In this document: piece after piece, positions 54,599 to 62,906 of the stretch
Layout of the letters: each line of letters begins with the position of its first letter
How positions within the stretch are numbered: position 1 is the stretch's first letter
Assembly (NCBI GenBank): GCA_019009955.1
Contig: CM032228.1
Coordinates: 128,865,001-128,929,000, forward strand
DNA: 64,000 bases
Direction of reading: 5' to 3'
Origin: Riptortus pedestris
Lineage: Eukaryota > Arthropoda > Insecta > Hemiptera > Alydidae
Notes under the pieces: generated by a model
What the model was told of the DNA's origin: nothing
Databases searched by the model: none
The model's input: the letters and a program-made list of their open reading frames with translations, nothing else
Made by a program: the position numbers and the translations under genes

Positions 54599-55337
54599 TT
54601 TATATAACTTTCATATTCACTTTTAACATAAACAAATCCAAAGTATACTTCAGAAGTAAATTATTTTTTGATCAGTAGTGGATTCTACAACAAAATAGAA
54701 GGTAGGGAAATTTTTGGTTTTAACTTTGGTGGAATTAAAAATTATAATTGTTTTGGTTAAGCATGTTTAAGTTTAACAATTAATTAAATTTGTTGGTGGT
54801 ATAATGATTGCATTATTTGAGGTCTGAATATGACCTACTATCTTGGATTATCAATTTCTCATTCACTACACCATTAACAAAATTTTAGGTTAACTTTTCT
54901 TCCGATTACTAAAATTTTGTTGATAGTGTAGTGATTGCAGAAATTCGTAATTTAAGATTGCTGGTTACATTCAGACTAAAATAAAACACCAGACTTTCTG
55001 GTTTTTTTTTTTTCTTTTCTTATTTATTATTATAATATTTCCACCCTTTATGAATAAAATGTGAAGATATTCATAACTATTATTTATTTTTTCTCATTTA
55101 TAGGGGTATTGATTTGTCCGTTACAATTCATCCAATATACTTTGTTAATTTGTAATAACCTTTGTTCAATAGTGATTTCTTGCTTATTTAATTAAAAAAT
55201 TAATATTTTTCATATTTTAGAGTGGATTAGCTGCAGCACGTGCAGTGAGTGCTGTTAAAAATATAAATATCCCAGCTGGATTAAAAGAAATGAAACTGCC
55301 AGATCTTCCTCAAGCAATTAAAGAACTTAAATTCTGA
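38130..55337 (+). CDS. AP3S: AP-3 complex subunit sigma (five exons joined)
   Basis: Small (sigma) subunit of the heterotetrameric AP-3 adaptor, which sorts cargo from endosomes or trans-Golgi to lysosomes and lysosome-related organelles such as insect pigment granules; the Drosophila orthologue is orange. Exons 38130-38198, 38281-38372, 38452-38635, 41254-41361 and 55221-55337 give 23+30+62+36+38 coding residues plus split codons, 189 residues in all, against 193 in human AP3S1. All introns are GT-AG. The clathrin-adaptor small-chain fold runs from MIKAILVFNNHGKPRLTKFY through IIKETFQLVSKRDDNVCNFL, IYRHYATLYFVFCVDSSESE, ELGILDLIQVFVETLDKCFE to ELVMGGMVLETNM; the AP-3-specific C-terminal extension has ARAVSAVKNINIP and ends KLPDLPQAIKELKF. 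The boundary after residue 23 falls at the same place as in vertebrate genes. No frameshift or stop: this looks functional. Identification is near certain. Confidence 0.97.
38281..38372 (+). CDS. AP3S: AP3S exon 2
   Basis: Encodes TEDMQQQIIKETFQLVSKRD then DNVCNFLEGG and the first two bases of a Ser codon (AG|GTAACA donor). The following intron is 79 bp (38373-38451), ending TTTTCCAG. Confidence 0.97.
38452..38635 (+). CDS. AP3S: AP3S exon 3
   Basis: 184 bp; completes the split Ser codon and encodes the most conserved part, LIGGSDYKLIYRHYATLYFV ... ELDLIFHVDK. Donor AAG|GTAATT. An open frame runs past the donor to 38764, but that part is intron. Confidence 0.97.
38851..39017. repeat. 87-bp tandem duplication in AP3S intron 3
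   Basis: TTGTTGCAAATTCTGAGAAT at 38851 recurs at 38938, and about 80 bases (through AGTAGACATTTTTT) are identical in both units. The lack of any divergence implies a very recent event or an assembly duplicate. Confidence 0.95.
39526..39777 (-). repeat. family 1 copy, internally deleted, inside AP3S intron 3
   Basis: Left end is the complement of the 3' terminus: TTAGCAGATTTCCCTTAGGG + GAAATCAGCTATTGAGG at 39526-39562, then CATACTCATGACACGATTTT. Right end is the complement of the 5' terminus: TCTATTGTAAAACTTCACGT + TGGAAATCTGCTTAG. The internal block and core are gone, but a piece of the poly-G-variant 5' block (TTGTTTACAATTC, TCATTACCGTTTGTATTTA) remains. Confidence 0.75.
40480..40815 (+). 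repeat. family 1 copy, very degenerate, in AP3S intron 3
   Basis: TTTATCGATCTAATTCAAAG, TTTACCCCCTCTTCCAAGTC + TGATGTCAGTC, ATTTTATCCTATGTAGGATC + AATGGGCATTT and later CATGGCATGAGCACAATCTC + AATAACC follow the family order. A second repeat (ACCAATGTTTCACTAATCAT, 40703-40722) has inserted before the end. Confidence 0.5.
41254..41361 (+). CDS. AP3S: AP3S exon 4
   Basis: 36 codons in phase 0: VHYILNELVMGGMVLETNMT then EILSRINEQNKLEKQE, donor GAG|GTAATA. It ends the adaptor small-chain core and begins the linker to the C-terminal extension. Confidence 0.97.
41454..41516. repeat. compound (CA)n(TA)n(GT)n microsatellite
   Basis: ACACACACACACATATATAT then TATATGTGTGTATGTATACA + CACACACAC; nearly palindromic because the CA and GT parts flank the AT part. 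Confidence 0.9.
43827..43892. repeat. 66-bp palindrome
   Basis: GAACTGTATTTACTTTAAAT followed by its mirror complement; 33-base arms meet at AATT with no loop and one mismatched pair (AAAT against AATT side). It can extrude as a cruciform. Confidence 0.9.
44214..44255 (+). repeat. SINE 3' tail fragment
   Basis: AACCTTAGTTGCAAAAAGTG + GACGTTAATAAATA equals the end of the tRNA-like SINE; nothing upstream of it matches, so this is a strongly 5'-truncated copy. Confidence 0.7.
45640..45795. repeat. inverted repeat made of two copies of a short repeat
   Basis: Perfect 19-bp arms CAATGTTTCACTAGTCATG (45684-45702) and its complement (45761-45779), 58-base spacer. The right arm continues as ACCAATG...TTGACCTTATT on the minus strand, a word also found at 40681-40722, so the arms belong to a third small repeat family. 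Confidence 0.8.
46225..46800 (-). repeat. family 1 copy, partial, in AP3S intron 4
   Basis: Minus-strand 3' block (ATCCATTGATCCTACCCAGG + AGATGACGAAAATGA, 46270-46304), (AT)n at 46328-46381, then internal block ATGCTCTAGTGGTCACAATT, AGATCAAGTTCATTAATGG, CTCTGTTATTATATGCCG. The terminal hairpin and 5' end are missing; part of the internal block may be repeated near 46740-46800. Confidence 0.65.
47350..48522. repeat. long imperfect inverted repeat, arms about 300-380 bp
   Basis: Left arm 47350-47643 and right arm about 48142-48522 are inverted copies with indels. Outer ends: TTCATAGTTTATTGGCAAGG on the left and the complement CTTGCCAATAAACTATGATG on the right. Shared inner words: ACCACCTCTTCAGGTG / AAAGAGGTGGT, CATTCCTTTTCTACAAATAA + TAAC, CACTGGGGAG, AAATTGATTATTT. 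Right-to-left reading has CACCTGAAGAGGTGGTATAC + GAAACATGT, a style of motif common in the untranslated parts of Penelope-like elements. About 500 bp of unrelated sequence lies between the arms. Confidence 0.75.
49497..49800 (+). pseudogene. LINE reverse-transcriptase C-terminal remnant
   Basis: An open frame of 99 codons with weak but ordered similarity to the tail of arthropod LINE RTs: STTFEEIRALRKIFEIAREQ + YGWWIRR (pattern FE.R.LR.I......W..R...EL), YVERMESYRLAKK (R..W.GH..RM pattern, eroded) and NGGRRRSKSGWMTRADLQRW (pattern GRRRRGRP..RW.D.V..DL). Base composition is GC-richer than the intron around it. No RT catalytic core is present. The similarity is judged by eye. Confidence 0.45.
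50258..50720 (+). repeat. family 1 copy, degenerate, in AP3S intron 4
   Basis: Order kept: GGTGCTCCATAAAGTAAGCA + AATTTCCCACAAGCTGG (5' end), TTTCCTATTTCTCCATTAAT + AAGAAGCC (5' block), GTAGTGGGGGTTTTACTCAA, CTCCTCTCCTACTGATCC, TATGGAGTAAGGTATCGATA. Core and 3' end are lost. Confidence 0.6.
51500..51850 (+). repeat. family 1 copy, 5' truncated, in AP3S intron 4
   Basis: TTTTTATCCAAATCATAATA + ACAGAGATATTTGA, CCCCCTCTCTCACTCCAGTC, GAGTTTGGTAACAATCAAAC, a short AT/ATGCA core (51720-51770), then GTGAATGGGCCTCATTTTCA + TCATCTCCTAGGTAGGATTA + ATGGACG and CATGAGTACTATCTTGA. The terminal hairpin is missing. Confidence 0.65.
52942..53016. repeat. (AT)n microsatellite
   Basis: About 30 AT units followed by GTATGTATATATATAC. 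Not attached to family 1 sequence. Confidence 0.95.
53199..53257. repeat. (TA)n microsatellite at the left flank of the mariner
   Basis: An uninterrupted TA run ending exactly at the TA target dinucleotide 53256-53257. The same kind of tract resumes beyond the right flank. Confidence 0.95.
53258..53286 (+). repeat. mariner left terminal inverted repeat
   Basis: 29 bp starting CGAGGTGTGACAATTAAGTA; pairs with 54494-54522 with one mismatch. Confidence 0.93.
53450..54450 (+). pseudogene. mariner transposase, broken by a small internal deletion and frameshift
   Basis: Frame 1 from the ATG at 53450 (MISLKIEQRINLQFLVKLRK) carries the paired helix-turn-helix DNA-binding half: ECFQLLKEVFGDNCMSRTRV, FEWHKRFSEGREEVEDDERT, then linker VPKNLTPEQKENRK, up to AADPELS near 53905. 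The remainder lies in another frame from about 53923 (MHWKTQSSPRMKKARMS) to the stop at 54450 and includes WILHQDNAPAHNALS and PPYSPDLAPCDFYLFPK; these two Asp residues have 34 residues between them, the DD34D spacing of mariner. The segment that should hold the first catalytic Asp (the GDES motif) is missing at 53905-53922, where GATCCAGA occurs twice, suggesting a repeat-mediated deletion of about 12-15 codons. About 333 codons remain against roughly 345 usual. Inactive. Confidence 0.93.
54494..54522 (-). repeat. mariner right terminal inverted repeat
   Basis: On the minus strand CGAGGTGTGACAATTAAATA..., 29 bp, one mismatch to the left repeat. Confidence 0.93.
54523..54594. repeat. (TA)n microsatellite at the right flank of the mariner
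   Basis: TATATATATA, a 20-base interruption (AAAACTTATTTTACTTTA), then about 22 TA units. A similar AAACTTTTATATATA sequence lies on the left side of the left tract. Confidence 0.9.
54825..54978. repeat. pair of tRNA-like sequences in inverted orientation
   Basis: 54864-54888 and 54909-54933 are inverted 25-bp arms with two mismatches (CACTACACCATTAACAAAAT against ATTTTGTTGATAGTGTAGTG). Each arm continues outward into related sequence: + copy GTTGATAGTGTAGTGATTGC ... AAGATTGCTGGTTACATTCA, - copy the same order with GGTCATATTCAGACC. The layout (TAGTGTAGTGATT as A-box-like, GGTTACATTC as B-box-like) suggests tRNA-derived SINE heads of a second type; a third similar word occurs at about 54797-54835. 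Confidence 0.45.
55221..55337 (+). CDS. AP3S: AP3S exon 5 (terminal)
   Basis: 38 codons and TGA at 55335-55337: SGLAAARAVSAVKNINIPAG then LKEMKLPDLPQAIKELKF. Encodes the AP-3-specific C-terminal extension. The acceptor is TTTCATATTTTAG|AGT. Its reading frame agrees with exon 4 across 13.9 kb. Confidence 0.96.
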   Translation, partial: SGLAAARAVSAVKNINIPAGLKEMKLPDLPQAIKELKF

Positions 55338-56150
55338 CAGGAGCGCTTGCCTCTTCCAGCTGGTGCTCCTCTCCTCAGGTACACATAAAGTCCTTGTTGT
55401 CTCTGTCAACATCCAAAGTCCTTCTGCTCGCAGATTATGATGCACCCTTAAAAGTGTGTGACTTGTAGGTAGTGTTTTTAATGAATTGTTTTATCTTCAA
55501 TTGAATCACTGTATTCTCTATTATAACAAATATACATAGTAATATATGATGAATCATCATTTTGTTTCTGAAAGTGATCTAGGCAAATGAAATTATAATG
55601 ATTTTTATAGCACAGCACTCCTTTACTTTGTTAAATTATAGTATTGTGTTCATCTTGTAGCTTTAAATATGACCTTATATAGTTTGTTATTTAAGGAATA
55701 ATACCTGGTACTTAAGGAAAATATAAAGATTTCTATGTTCTCTGTAATTAAATTTAACTTTTTTACATTATTTAATTTTCTAACTTGAGAGATAAATCAC
55801 TTATTGTTTTATAACAACTAAAACTAAAATTTGTCATAAATTCATTATTTGCCATATAGAGTGTCTCATCAGATATTTAGTTAAATGAGGTAAATGTGTT
55901 CGAGCTTATTGGAAAAAAAACCAGATGTGATAATTGTTTGAAGTTTTATTAAATACTTAAAAAAAAAAAAAGTCTTAATGAAAATGCTTTAACAAATTTG
56001 AATTTTCAATCTTTCCCTTAAAAAAAGAACTCCTCACTAAACTCAAGAACTCAGTGATTTTAATCACTAATCTAAGTCTATGCTCCTCCTGGTTGGTAAA
56101 TAATGAGCCTATTCCATGCTTTAATAAAATATGAGTAAAAAGTTATTTTT
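55338..56150 (+). other. AP3S: probable AP3S 3' UTR
   Basis: No coding signal after the stop. The first AATAAA polyadenylation hexamer downstream is at 56123-56128 and another is near 56169, so a 3' UTR of about 0.8 kb is possible. Further AATAAA words near 56865, 57806 and 58033 leave the true end open. Confidence 0.4.
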
Positions 56151-57406
56151 TATTTATTTTTAATAATTGAAATAAAGTAAAAAATTTTTACTTAGCAGCA
56201 GTCCAATGGTTAAATCGAAATTGTATTGCAGTGCCCATACGAATTTTAATCTATTTACAAAATTAGATCCAATTCACAAAACAGTTGGCACATTTATCAC
56301 TGCCGTTATCTATAGTCCCTGTTATTTCATATAAAAAAAACTTTGAATTAACTGTTAGAACTATTTTAAAGATCATCTAAATAATTCAAAAAGATTAATA
56401 TCAGTGTACAAAGAAATTATATATTGGCTAAATGTGTGAGGCCATATATTATAACACGTGGCCCACTCTTATTCATTGTCTGCACAAATGGTGGCCAAAC
56501 AGATTCATTGGATAAATACGAATTACTTGATTAAAGGACTTTTTATCCTTTGATAAGTAAGCCATTTTCATATAAATCATCATGTTTTCGATTATTCAAG
56601 TTAGTTTAGTCTGTCTTAGTCCTTCTTGTATTGTCCCAGAGTGACTAGGTTTTTTGTACGTCATTTTTAAATGATAAGGTATTACTTTTTGCCTTTCTAA
56701 CAAACAATAAGGTCTAAAACAGTTTTGAAAAAAAAATTGATAATCATTATTGCAATGTATTCATTTAAAAATTGTGCTATGGAAGAATATAAACAGTATT
56801 GGTATATTTTTATACTATTGTATATATGCTAGGAAGCTTTTATATGAATACTCTTCTTTATAAAATAAAATCTAGATGCAACCACTTATTTAAAATAAAA
56901 ATTCATTTTTTAAATAAAAGTATGTATATTGTTATGCTCCTATTTATTATTGTTTTTGTCCTTATTGCCTATCAATTATTTTCTTTTTTAAAAAGACAAG
57001 TTCTTTTTTTTTTATTCTTATAGTTGTTAGAAATTTCATATGTAGTTCTACATATCACTAGGTTTAAAATGGACAATACCATATTATGAATATTTTATCA
57101 AGGAATAGTTAGAAATATTGGCTTATAAAAGAAAGCTTGCCAAAATTTATAAATTTGTATACTTATGGAATTGTTTCTATTAAGAACATAAATGTATTTG
57201 GAAAAGGCTTTTTCTTTCTGGTAGGTGGTAAATTTTGCATCATCTAGTGTTTATTATTAAAATACTGTTTAGATATTTGTTTAAGTTTTTTCATTATTAA
57301 GAGCTCCCTTTTAAATGGATTTAAAAATAAGATGACATGATTTATCATGGAGGAAGAAACGATTACCTTATAATACTCATTTATGTCCAAGTATTCTAAA
57401 AATGAA

Positions 57407-57468
<62 letters not shown>

Positions 57469-58300
57469 TCTAAAACGTTTGTTTCAATCATGAAGTTAAA
57501 TTTTAAACTACTTCATTTCCATGAGTTACCCTTTTTACTATTACTTCTTGTTTTTACATTTTAAATTGAACAACCATGTTTCAAGAATCTTTATTTGAAA
57601 ATAAGAAAACTCAAAAAGCTCAAATTCATAGAAAATTAGACTATCTTATTTTATTTTATTATTTTTTTTTTAATAAAATATTTGACACACTAAAAATGTC
57701 TGTTATTTCCAAGAGCTTTTAGATAAATGTTGTCCAAAAATTGGAGGCATTGCATTTGTTATACATTTAAACTTGTGACTCTGTGTGCTGATAATGAGGC
57801 TTATGAATAAAAACCTGTTGCGAGCCTGTTAGTTTTAAGTAAGTTATTCTGTCCAAAATTGGTATAATTTTATAATAAAGAAATTTATTTTTTAAAATAT
57901 TGTTAATTACATTCCATTATTATTTTGTGTTTAATGTAATTGTATGTTGAATTATATTTCTATTTGATTTATTTATGTTTTGAATGAACCTGTTTTAAAT
58001 TAAAATTTGTTTCAATTTTATATATTATATATCAATAAAACATTTTAGAAGTTATTGTTTAAAATGAATATTTGTAACAACTTACCTCCCATTGTATCAC
58101 AAAAAAGGAAAGTGATATTTAGTTTGGTGAAGTAAAATGAAGTACAATCAATCAAAAGAACTTTAAATTCTAATCCCCATTCAGTTTTGACAAGTGTGGG
58201 GTAACTTTTTTTTTTTAACGACTTCAGAGTGTTTAAATTGTGGGTTTTTTTAGTACGCTCATAAAAATGGTTGTGGTACATTTTTCCGGCTTTTAGTAAT
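56151..58300. other. no gene seen; one microsatellite
   Basis: AT-rich. (TA)n followed by (TGTA)n at 57411-57470. No family repeat, coding or RNA signal recognised. Confidence 0.4.
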
Positions 58301-58308
58301 AAAAAAAG

Positions 58309-58640
58309 ATTGTCACGCAGGGGCTGCATAAACCAAGCAAATTCCCACCTACTGGTATGATACACAGGTTAACTCACCTCACTGTCTATTCCCCATTTCT
58401 CTTGTAATAAACAGCTGATGTAAACAGAATTTGAAATGAACTCAGTTACTTATAGCAAAAATCAGACAATTACAAGTGGAGGTCTACTGAGGCTCAAAAC
58501 ATAAAAGAGATATTTTGACTTTTCACTTATTCCCCTTCTAAACCCCTCCCCCTCTCACAAGACCAATTTCAGCCATTATCTGTTGTGTTGAATGAAATTG
58601 TTAAATATCTGAGTATGGCATACATCAAATAACCATTTTT
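58309..58640 (+). repeat. family 1 copy, 5' two thirds
   Basis: AGATTGTCACGCAGGGGCTG + CATAAACCAAGCAAATTCCC, the 5' block CTCACTGTCTATTCCCCATT + TCTCTTGTAATAA, ACAAGTGGAGGTCTACTGAG, CCTCCCCCTCTCACAAGACC + AATTTCAGCCATTA and TCTGAGTATGGC. It ends before the core. Confidence 0.7.
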
Positions 58641-58857
58641 GAATCATGAATGTAAAAATCATAATTTATGACGTCCTCACACAGTGTATTTAAATTTATC
58701 TAATCTTTTTAATATCTGCTAAAAACGATATGTACTAATTAAGCATCAAATAAATATAATGCAAAACAACATGAATCGCATTACCACAGAATGGACGTAG
58801 AAGGATACCAGCAATAATTTATTGAATTTTAGATCACAATATCTTTTAACAAAAAGA

Positions 58858-59515
58858 AAAATGTAATGGATAATTTAGTTTATAGAACTATTAGATTATC
58901 TGATAAACCTCATTTACCAAAAGTCGAACAAGAGATACCCTAGAAGGCAATTTTTATCCAACAAAAATGATACAGAAGAGTTGGTTTAAAAACCTTTCCA
59001 AATTAAGGTCTGGGAGATATTCCAGGAACATGGAACAAAATAAAAAAGAAGTGAGAGAGAGAATACAGAATATGTCAAATTTACCCATGTGAAAGGGTTG
59101 TTAAACAACATAAAAAGGTCCTTTAAGGAGTATGATGTTAATAATTTAATATTTGCTTTTCAAACTAGGAACAAAATAAAGGATAAATTTGCAAATTTAA
59201 AAGACAAATTTGAATTAGCAAAGGAGCCAATTGTGGTTTATGAAATCAATTGTCCGAGAAAAGAAAATTATCAACACCAGACTGATGTAAAAAACAAGGC
59301 CAAGAATAAGAATAAAACTGTGTTGGTACAACACTGTAATGTGGCAGAACACATTTTCGGATTTGACAATTTAAAAGTATTACACAAGGAACCTAAGTCT
59401 GCTAAGAGGAAATTTTGGTAGCCTTGTATGTATCCAAAGACATGGAGAATGTAGTTAATTTTAAAACAGACACAAGGAATTTAAATACTTATTATGCCAA
59501 AGTGTTAAATAAATT
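58858..59515 (+). pseudogene. Penelope-like element fragment (C-terminal RT and GIY-YIG region, broken)
   Basis: In the best frame, VKGLLNNIKRSFKEYDVNNL at 59089-59148 and KIKDKFANLKDK match the segment after the RT of Penelope-like elements. EPIVVYEINCPRK is the start of their GIY-YIG endonuclease domain, but the YIGQT...R....H part that should follow is deleted (NYQHQTDVKNKAKNKNKTVL joins directly), then LVQHCNVAEHIFGFDNLKVL and KSAKRKF continue the domain. After a frame slip near 59416, LEALYVSKDMENVVNFKTDT + RNLN completes the C-terminus. Upstream 58858-59088 reads as decayed RT-proximal sequence (YRTIRLSDKPHLPKVEQEIP then stop). Inactive. Confidence 0.7.
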
Positions 59516-59709
59516 AAATTAAATCTGTTAAATGAAGGCAAAGATTGTTTAGAAGTGATATATATTTATTATTCTTAAGTTATTTGATTGTTTAACTGTG
59601 AAAATTTTAAATACCAATTTATTTTTCATTTTTATTTGTAAATATAATCTAGGATTTTTATTACTTTTATATATAAATGATTGCAGTTTATTATAGCATA
59701 GCACTTGTT

Positions 59710-59927
59710 AGGTTTAGCCAAGTGAGTTAAAGCATTGGCCTTAATTTCTCATGGTAAACTTAAAGTGGAGAGTTCGATTCCCGCCTGGGCAAAGGAATTT
59801 ATTTAGTGATGGCATTCATTAATTAAAATCCTTAGTCCCTCCCTGGCTAGAAAAGGGTGTTAACCTGTAGCTAACCTGTCCCAATTAGCTTTAGTTGCAA
59901 AAAGTGGACGTTAATAAATAATTTAAT
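59710..59927 (+). repeat. tRNA-like SINE copy 7, near full length
   Basis: AGGTTTAGCCAAGTGAGTTA + AAGCATTGGCCTTAATTTCT, GAGAGTTCGATTCCCGCC (B box, 59769-59786), CCCTCCCTGGCTAGAAAAGG, CCTGTAGCTAACCTGTCCCA, tail GCAAAAAGTGGACGTTAATA + AATAA. No unambiguous target-site duplication found. Confidence 0.8.
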
Positions 59928-60164
59928 TTATTAGGGTTATAGAACCTACCTTGTTAAAGATTAGGTATTTTTGGCAAACTACCATTGGGTTTAAGGCTGT
60001 GTATTACATAAGTATTTTTATTCCCCTGTGGAGAATTGTAGCTGTACTGACTTAGAGGAATAATTTCAAAGGTTGGTTAGTGCTCTTAGTAGTTAAGAAA
60101 ATTATGGATTGCCTTAAAGGATGGAAAAATTTAAGAATGATTTTGTAATAAACGTAACAATATG

Positions 60165-60805
60165 TAAAATTGATTTTTTTTTCTCAAAATTTCACATTAC
60201 TTTTTCATTTTACATGGCATAGACACAATATCTGCAATTTTTGGCATTAGTGTCTGTTTGTTGCCTTTTCATGCTACTACTGAACCAATTGTTTTGAAAT
60301 TTGGTATGTATATTACTACTAACCCAACTTAGACTGCAGGCTATGCTTACTCTCAGATACGAGCAAGGGTGGGTTATAGGGGAGGCCTAAAATAAAAACT
60401 TGCGATATTTCGTTTTTTGACAAAGATGCAGCTAACAAAAGTTGTTTATTTTGTTATTTAAAGTAGCTTTTGTTATATATACTTTTGTTGTGTACTGAAA
60501 TGAAATATATACTAAAGATCATAGTAGGAGACTACAATTTTATTGAGCTCTAATGACTAAACTGAACTAAACAAACCTTGGCATGTGAATTAATGTTAAC
60601 TCTTCCATGATTGTAAGCTATATCAAAATTTTTAGGGATGACTAGGAGTGGGGGTTGTAAGGTAGGCATTAATAAAAAAAATAGCTTACTTCATTTCCTA
60701 TTAGTTTTTCTGCAAACATGCACAAATCAGAAGGTGATAACTTTTCTATTTAGAGTAATTATTGTTACATTCAATTTCGTCAAACAACGATGTATAGACG
60801 AGATA
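60165..60805 (-). repeat. family 2 copy, minus strand, partial
   Basis: Complement of the tail (AAATTTCACATTACTTTTTC, GGCATAGACACAATATCTGC, GAACCAATTGTTTTGAAATT + TGGTATGTATATTACTACTA), then about one and a half internal units (TTATAGGGGAGGCCTAAAAT, AACAAAAGTTGTTTATTTTG, GGGGGTTGTAAGGTAGGCAT). No hairpin end. Confidence 0.65.
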
Positions 60806-60843
60806 TATAGATATAGCTGATTTTCCTTGAGGGAAATCTGCTG
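60806..60843 (+). repeat. family 1 3' tip
   Basis: ATAGATATAGCTGATTTTCC + TTGAGGGAAATCTGCTGA is the terminal hairpin of family 1 preceded by a trace of a GATA-type core, directly abutting a family 2 copy. Confidence 0.6.
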
Positions 60844-61616
60844 AAAGAATTAATTCAGACACCTCCCCCATGCTTAAGAATTTATAATTTTCGAGCTTAT
60901 ACACTTTTAAACATACTGAATAATTTTACACTTTAGCAGAGGCTTCTAGTTACAATATTTTAAATACAATACTACCCCCACCCCCAGAGGAATCAAAATC
61001 GAAATCTGTACCAAACTTCTTTGACCATATTCACTCTATTAGTTCAGGAAAGCCCTACAATTCAACAAAAATCCAAATTAGTTCAGTAGTGTTTCTTAGA
61101 GTTGACACATCCCCCCCCTTATTATAACATTTGAGTGTAAAGTACATTTATTTTTTTTTAAATTGATTTGAGAATGCTGTGGGACACTAAATTAATTACA
61201 ATGCTAGATGAAACAATTCATGTCTGTATTGTTGCCTATGTTGAGAACATTAGGAGCCACAAGAGGATGTTGAGTATATGCAGCCAGGGCATTAGGTCTA
61301 CGAGAAACAACTGTCCGACCATTCAGAAATACTCGAAGTGTGGGCAATTCACTAATAGGACACTTTCTGGGTGCCCAAAGGCAACAGACCAGGTCCACGA
61401 CTGATTTGTTGGAACGCCTAAAACAAACAATGAGTAGGCCAATAGGTTCACTTTATATGAGCAAGACAGGCGTATGTGAGTGTTGTTGATTATTGTTATG
61501 GAAATTCCAGGCATTAGCACATTTATTTACAAACTCATGCAAAAGTTTTACAAAGAATATTAAAAACAAAATAGCTAGTTACAAAAACGTACCTCAAAAA
61601 GATACTTATATAAAGT
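60844..61616. other. no gene recognised; a GC-richer unassigned stretch at 61168-61450
   Basis: 61168-61404 is open on the + strand (78 codons) and 61204-61398 on the - strand; the minus translation has PISELPTLRVFLNGRTVVSR. Base composition is closer to coding than the flanks, but I can name no family for either reading. Confidence 0.3.
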
Positions 61617-61996
61617 ACTAGCTCAGATACCCGGCTTCGCCCGGGAATTGATTTGAGGCTGAATGTTGATGGTATTTTTTGGCAAGGCTTTACTTTGCAC
61701 AACATTTTGACATTTACCCGTCCCAGTGTTTAGGGTTTAAACCCGTTGTTGTCATTTGTTAATAATGAAATTAATTTTTTATGTAAGACTTCACTGTCCT
61801 CCAAATTGTCATATTTCCCGTCTCCTGTGCATTATGCATAGATTTCAGTTATTAAGGACAAAATATTAACATAGATTTGAATTAATTTTTCCAGGTGAGG
61901 TACCTCATAGTTCAAATTGGACTGAATTGTTGAGCATATCAATATTTCTACGCAAATTACTTGTTCCACACATTGTTCCTGGAGAAATGTATAATA

Positions 61997-62027
<31 letters not shown>

Positions 62028-62906
62028 CTAAATAACAAAGTAAACAACTTTTGTTATGTGCATGTTTTGGCGAAAAATTAATAGACAATGAAATATCGCG
62101 AATTTTTATTTCAGGCCTCCCTTATAACCCCCACTCCCGTTCTAACCTTAAAATTTTAATATAGCTTATAATTATGGAAGAATTAATGCTAATTGACATA
62201 CCGAGTTTTTTAAGTTCGGTTCAACCGTTAGCGCCCAATGAAATAGTTGACTTCCGCTTTAGTTTATAGTGTATATCTCGTTTATACTTTGTTAAAATAT
62301 ATTTGCCGAAAAACGAATATAAAACGAAATACCGCTATTTTTAAATTCAGGCCTCCCTTACAACCCCCACTCCTGCCCGTCTCTAGAAATGTTGGTATGG
62401 CTTAAGCGTTAGTGCTAATACACATACCGAGTTTTATTTATTTCGGTTGGGTCTTTTGTCTCAAATAAAATTGTTCACTTCCTCTATAGGTTTTAGTGTA
62501 TATCTCGTTTATAATTCGGTATACAAAAAAAGTGTATATAACAAAAGTTACTCTAAATAAAAAAATAAACAACTTTTGTTATGTTCATATTTGCCGAAAA
62601 ACCAATAGGAAACGAAATATTGCTATTTTTAATTTCAGGCCTCCCTTATAACCCCCACTCCTATTCGTCTCAAAGGATATTAATATAGCCTAAAGTCTAA
62701 GTTGGGTTAGTAGTAATATACATACCAAGTTTCATAAAAATCGGTTCAGCCGTTTATGCGTGAAAAGGTAACAAACAAACAAACATACACGATTGAAACA
62801 AAATGCAGTTATGGTGTCTATGACATGTGAAACGAAAAGTTATCGTGAAATTTCGCTAAAAAAAATCAATGTACAGACAGAGGTTACAATTTTATATATA
62901 TATATA
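61617..62906 (+). repeat. family 2 copy, most complete
   Basis: About 1.29 kb. It starts TACTAGCTCAGATACCCGGC + TTCGCCCGGGAATTG (hairpin CCCGGCTTCGCCCGGG), then GGTATTTTTTGGCAAGGCTT, a unique region, an A run at 61996-62020, then three direct internal units recognisable by the GCCGAAAAACCAATA-type word at about 62070, 62307 and 62593 and by CTTATAACCCCCACTCC, CATACCGAGTTTT and AGTGTATATCTCGTTTATA, then the tail TCATAAAAATCGGTTCAGCC + GTTTATGCGTGAAAAGG, (ACAA)n, and ends (TA)n. No coding frame. Confidence 0.75.

Larger units (their letters stand above)
41362..55220 (+). other. AP3S: AP3S intron 4 (13,859 bp)
   Basis: Phase 0 intron, donor GTAATA, acceptor TTTCATATTTTAG. It contains microsatellites, a 66-bp palindrome, a SINE tail, family 1 copies on both strands, a long inverted repeat, a LINE remnant and a mariner. 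No internal host exon seen; unannotated stretches (41.6-43.8, 44.3-45.6, 48.6-49.4, 51.9-52.9 kb) are AT-rich with nothing recognisable. Confidence 0.9.
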
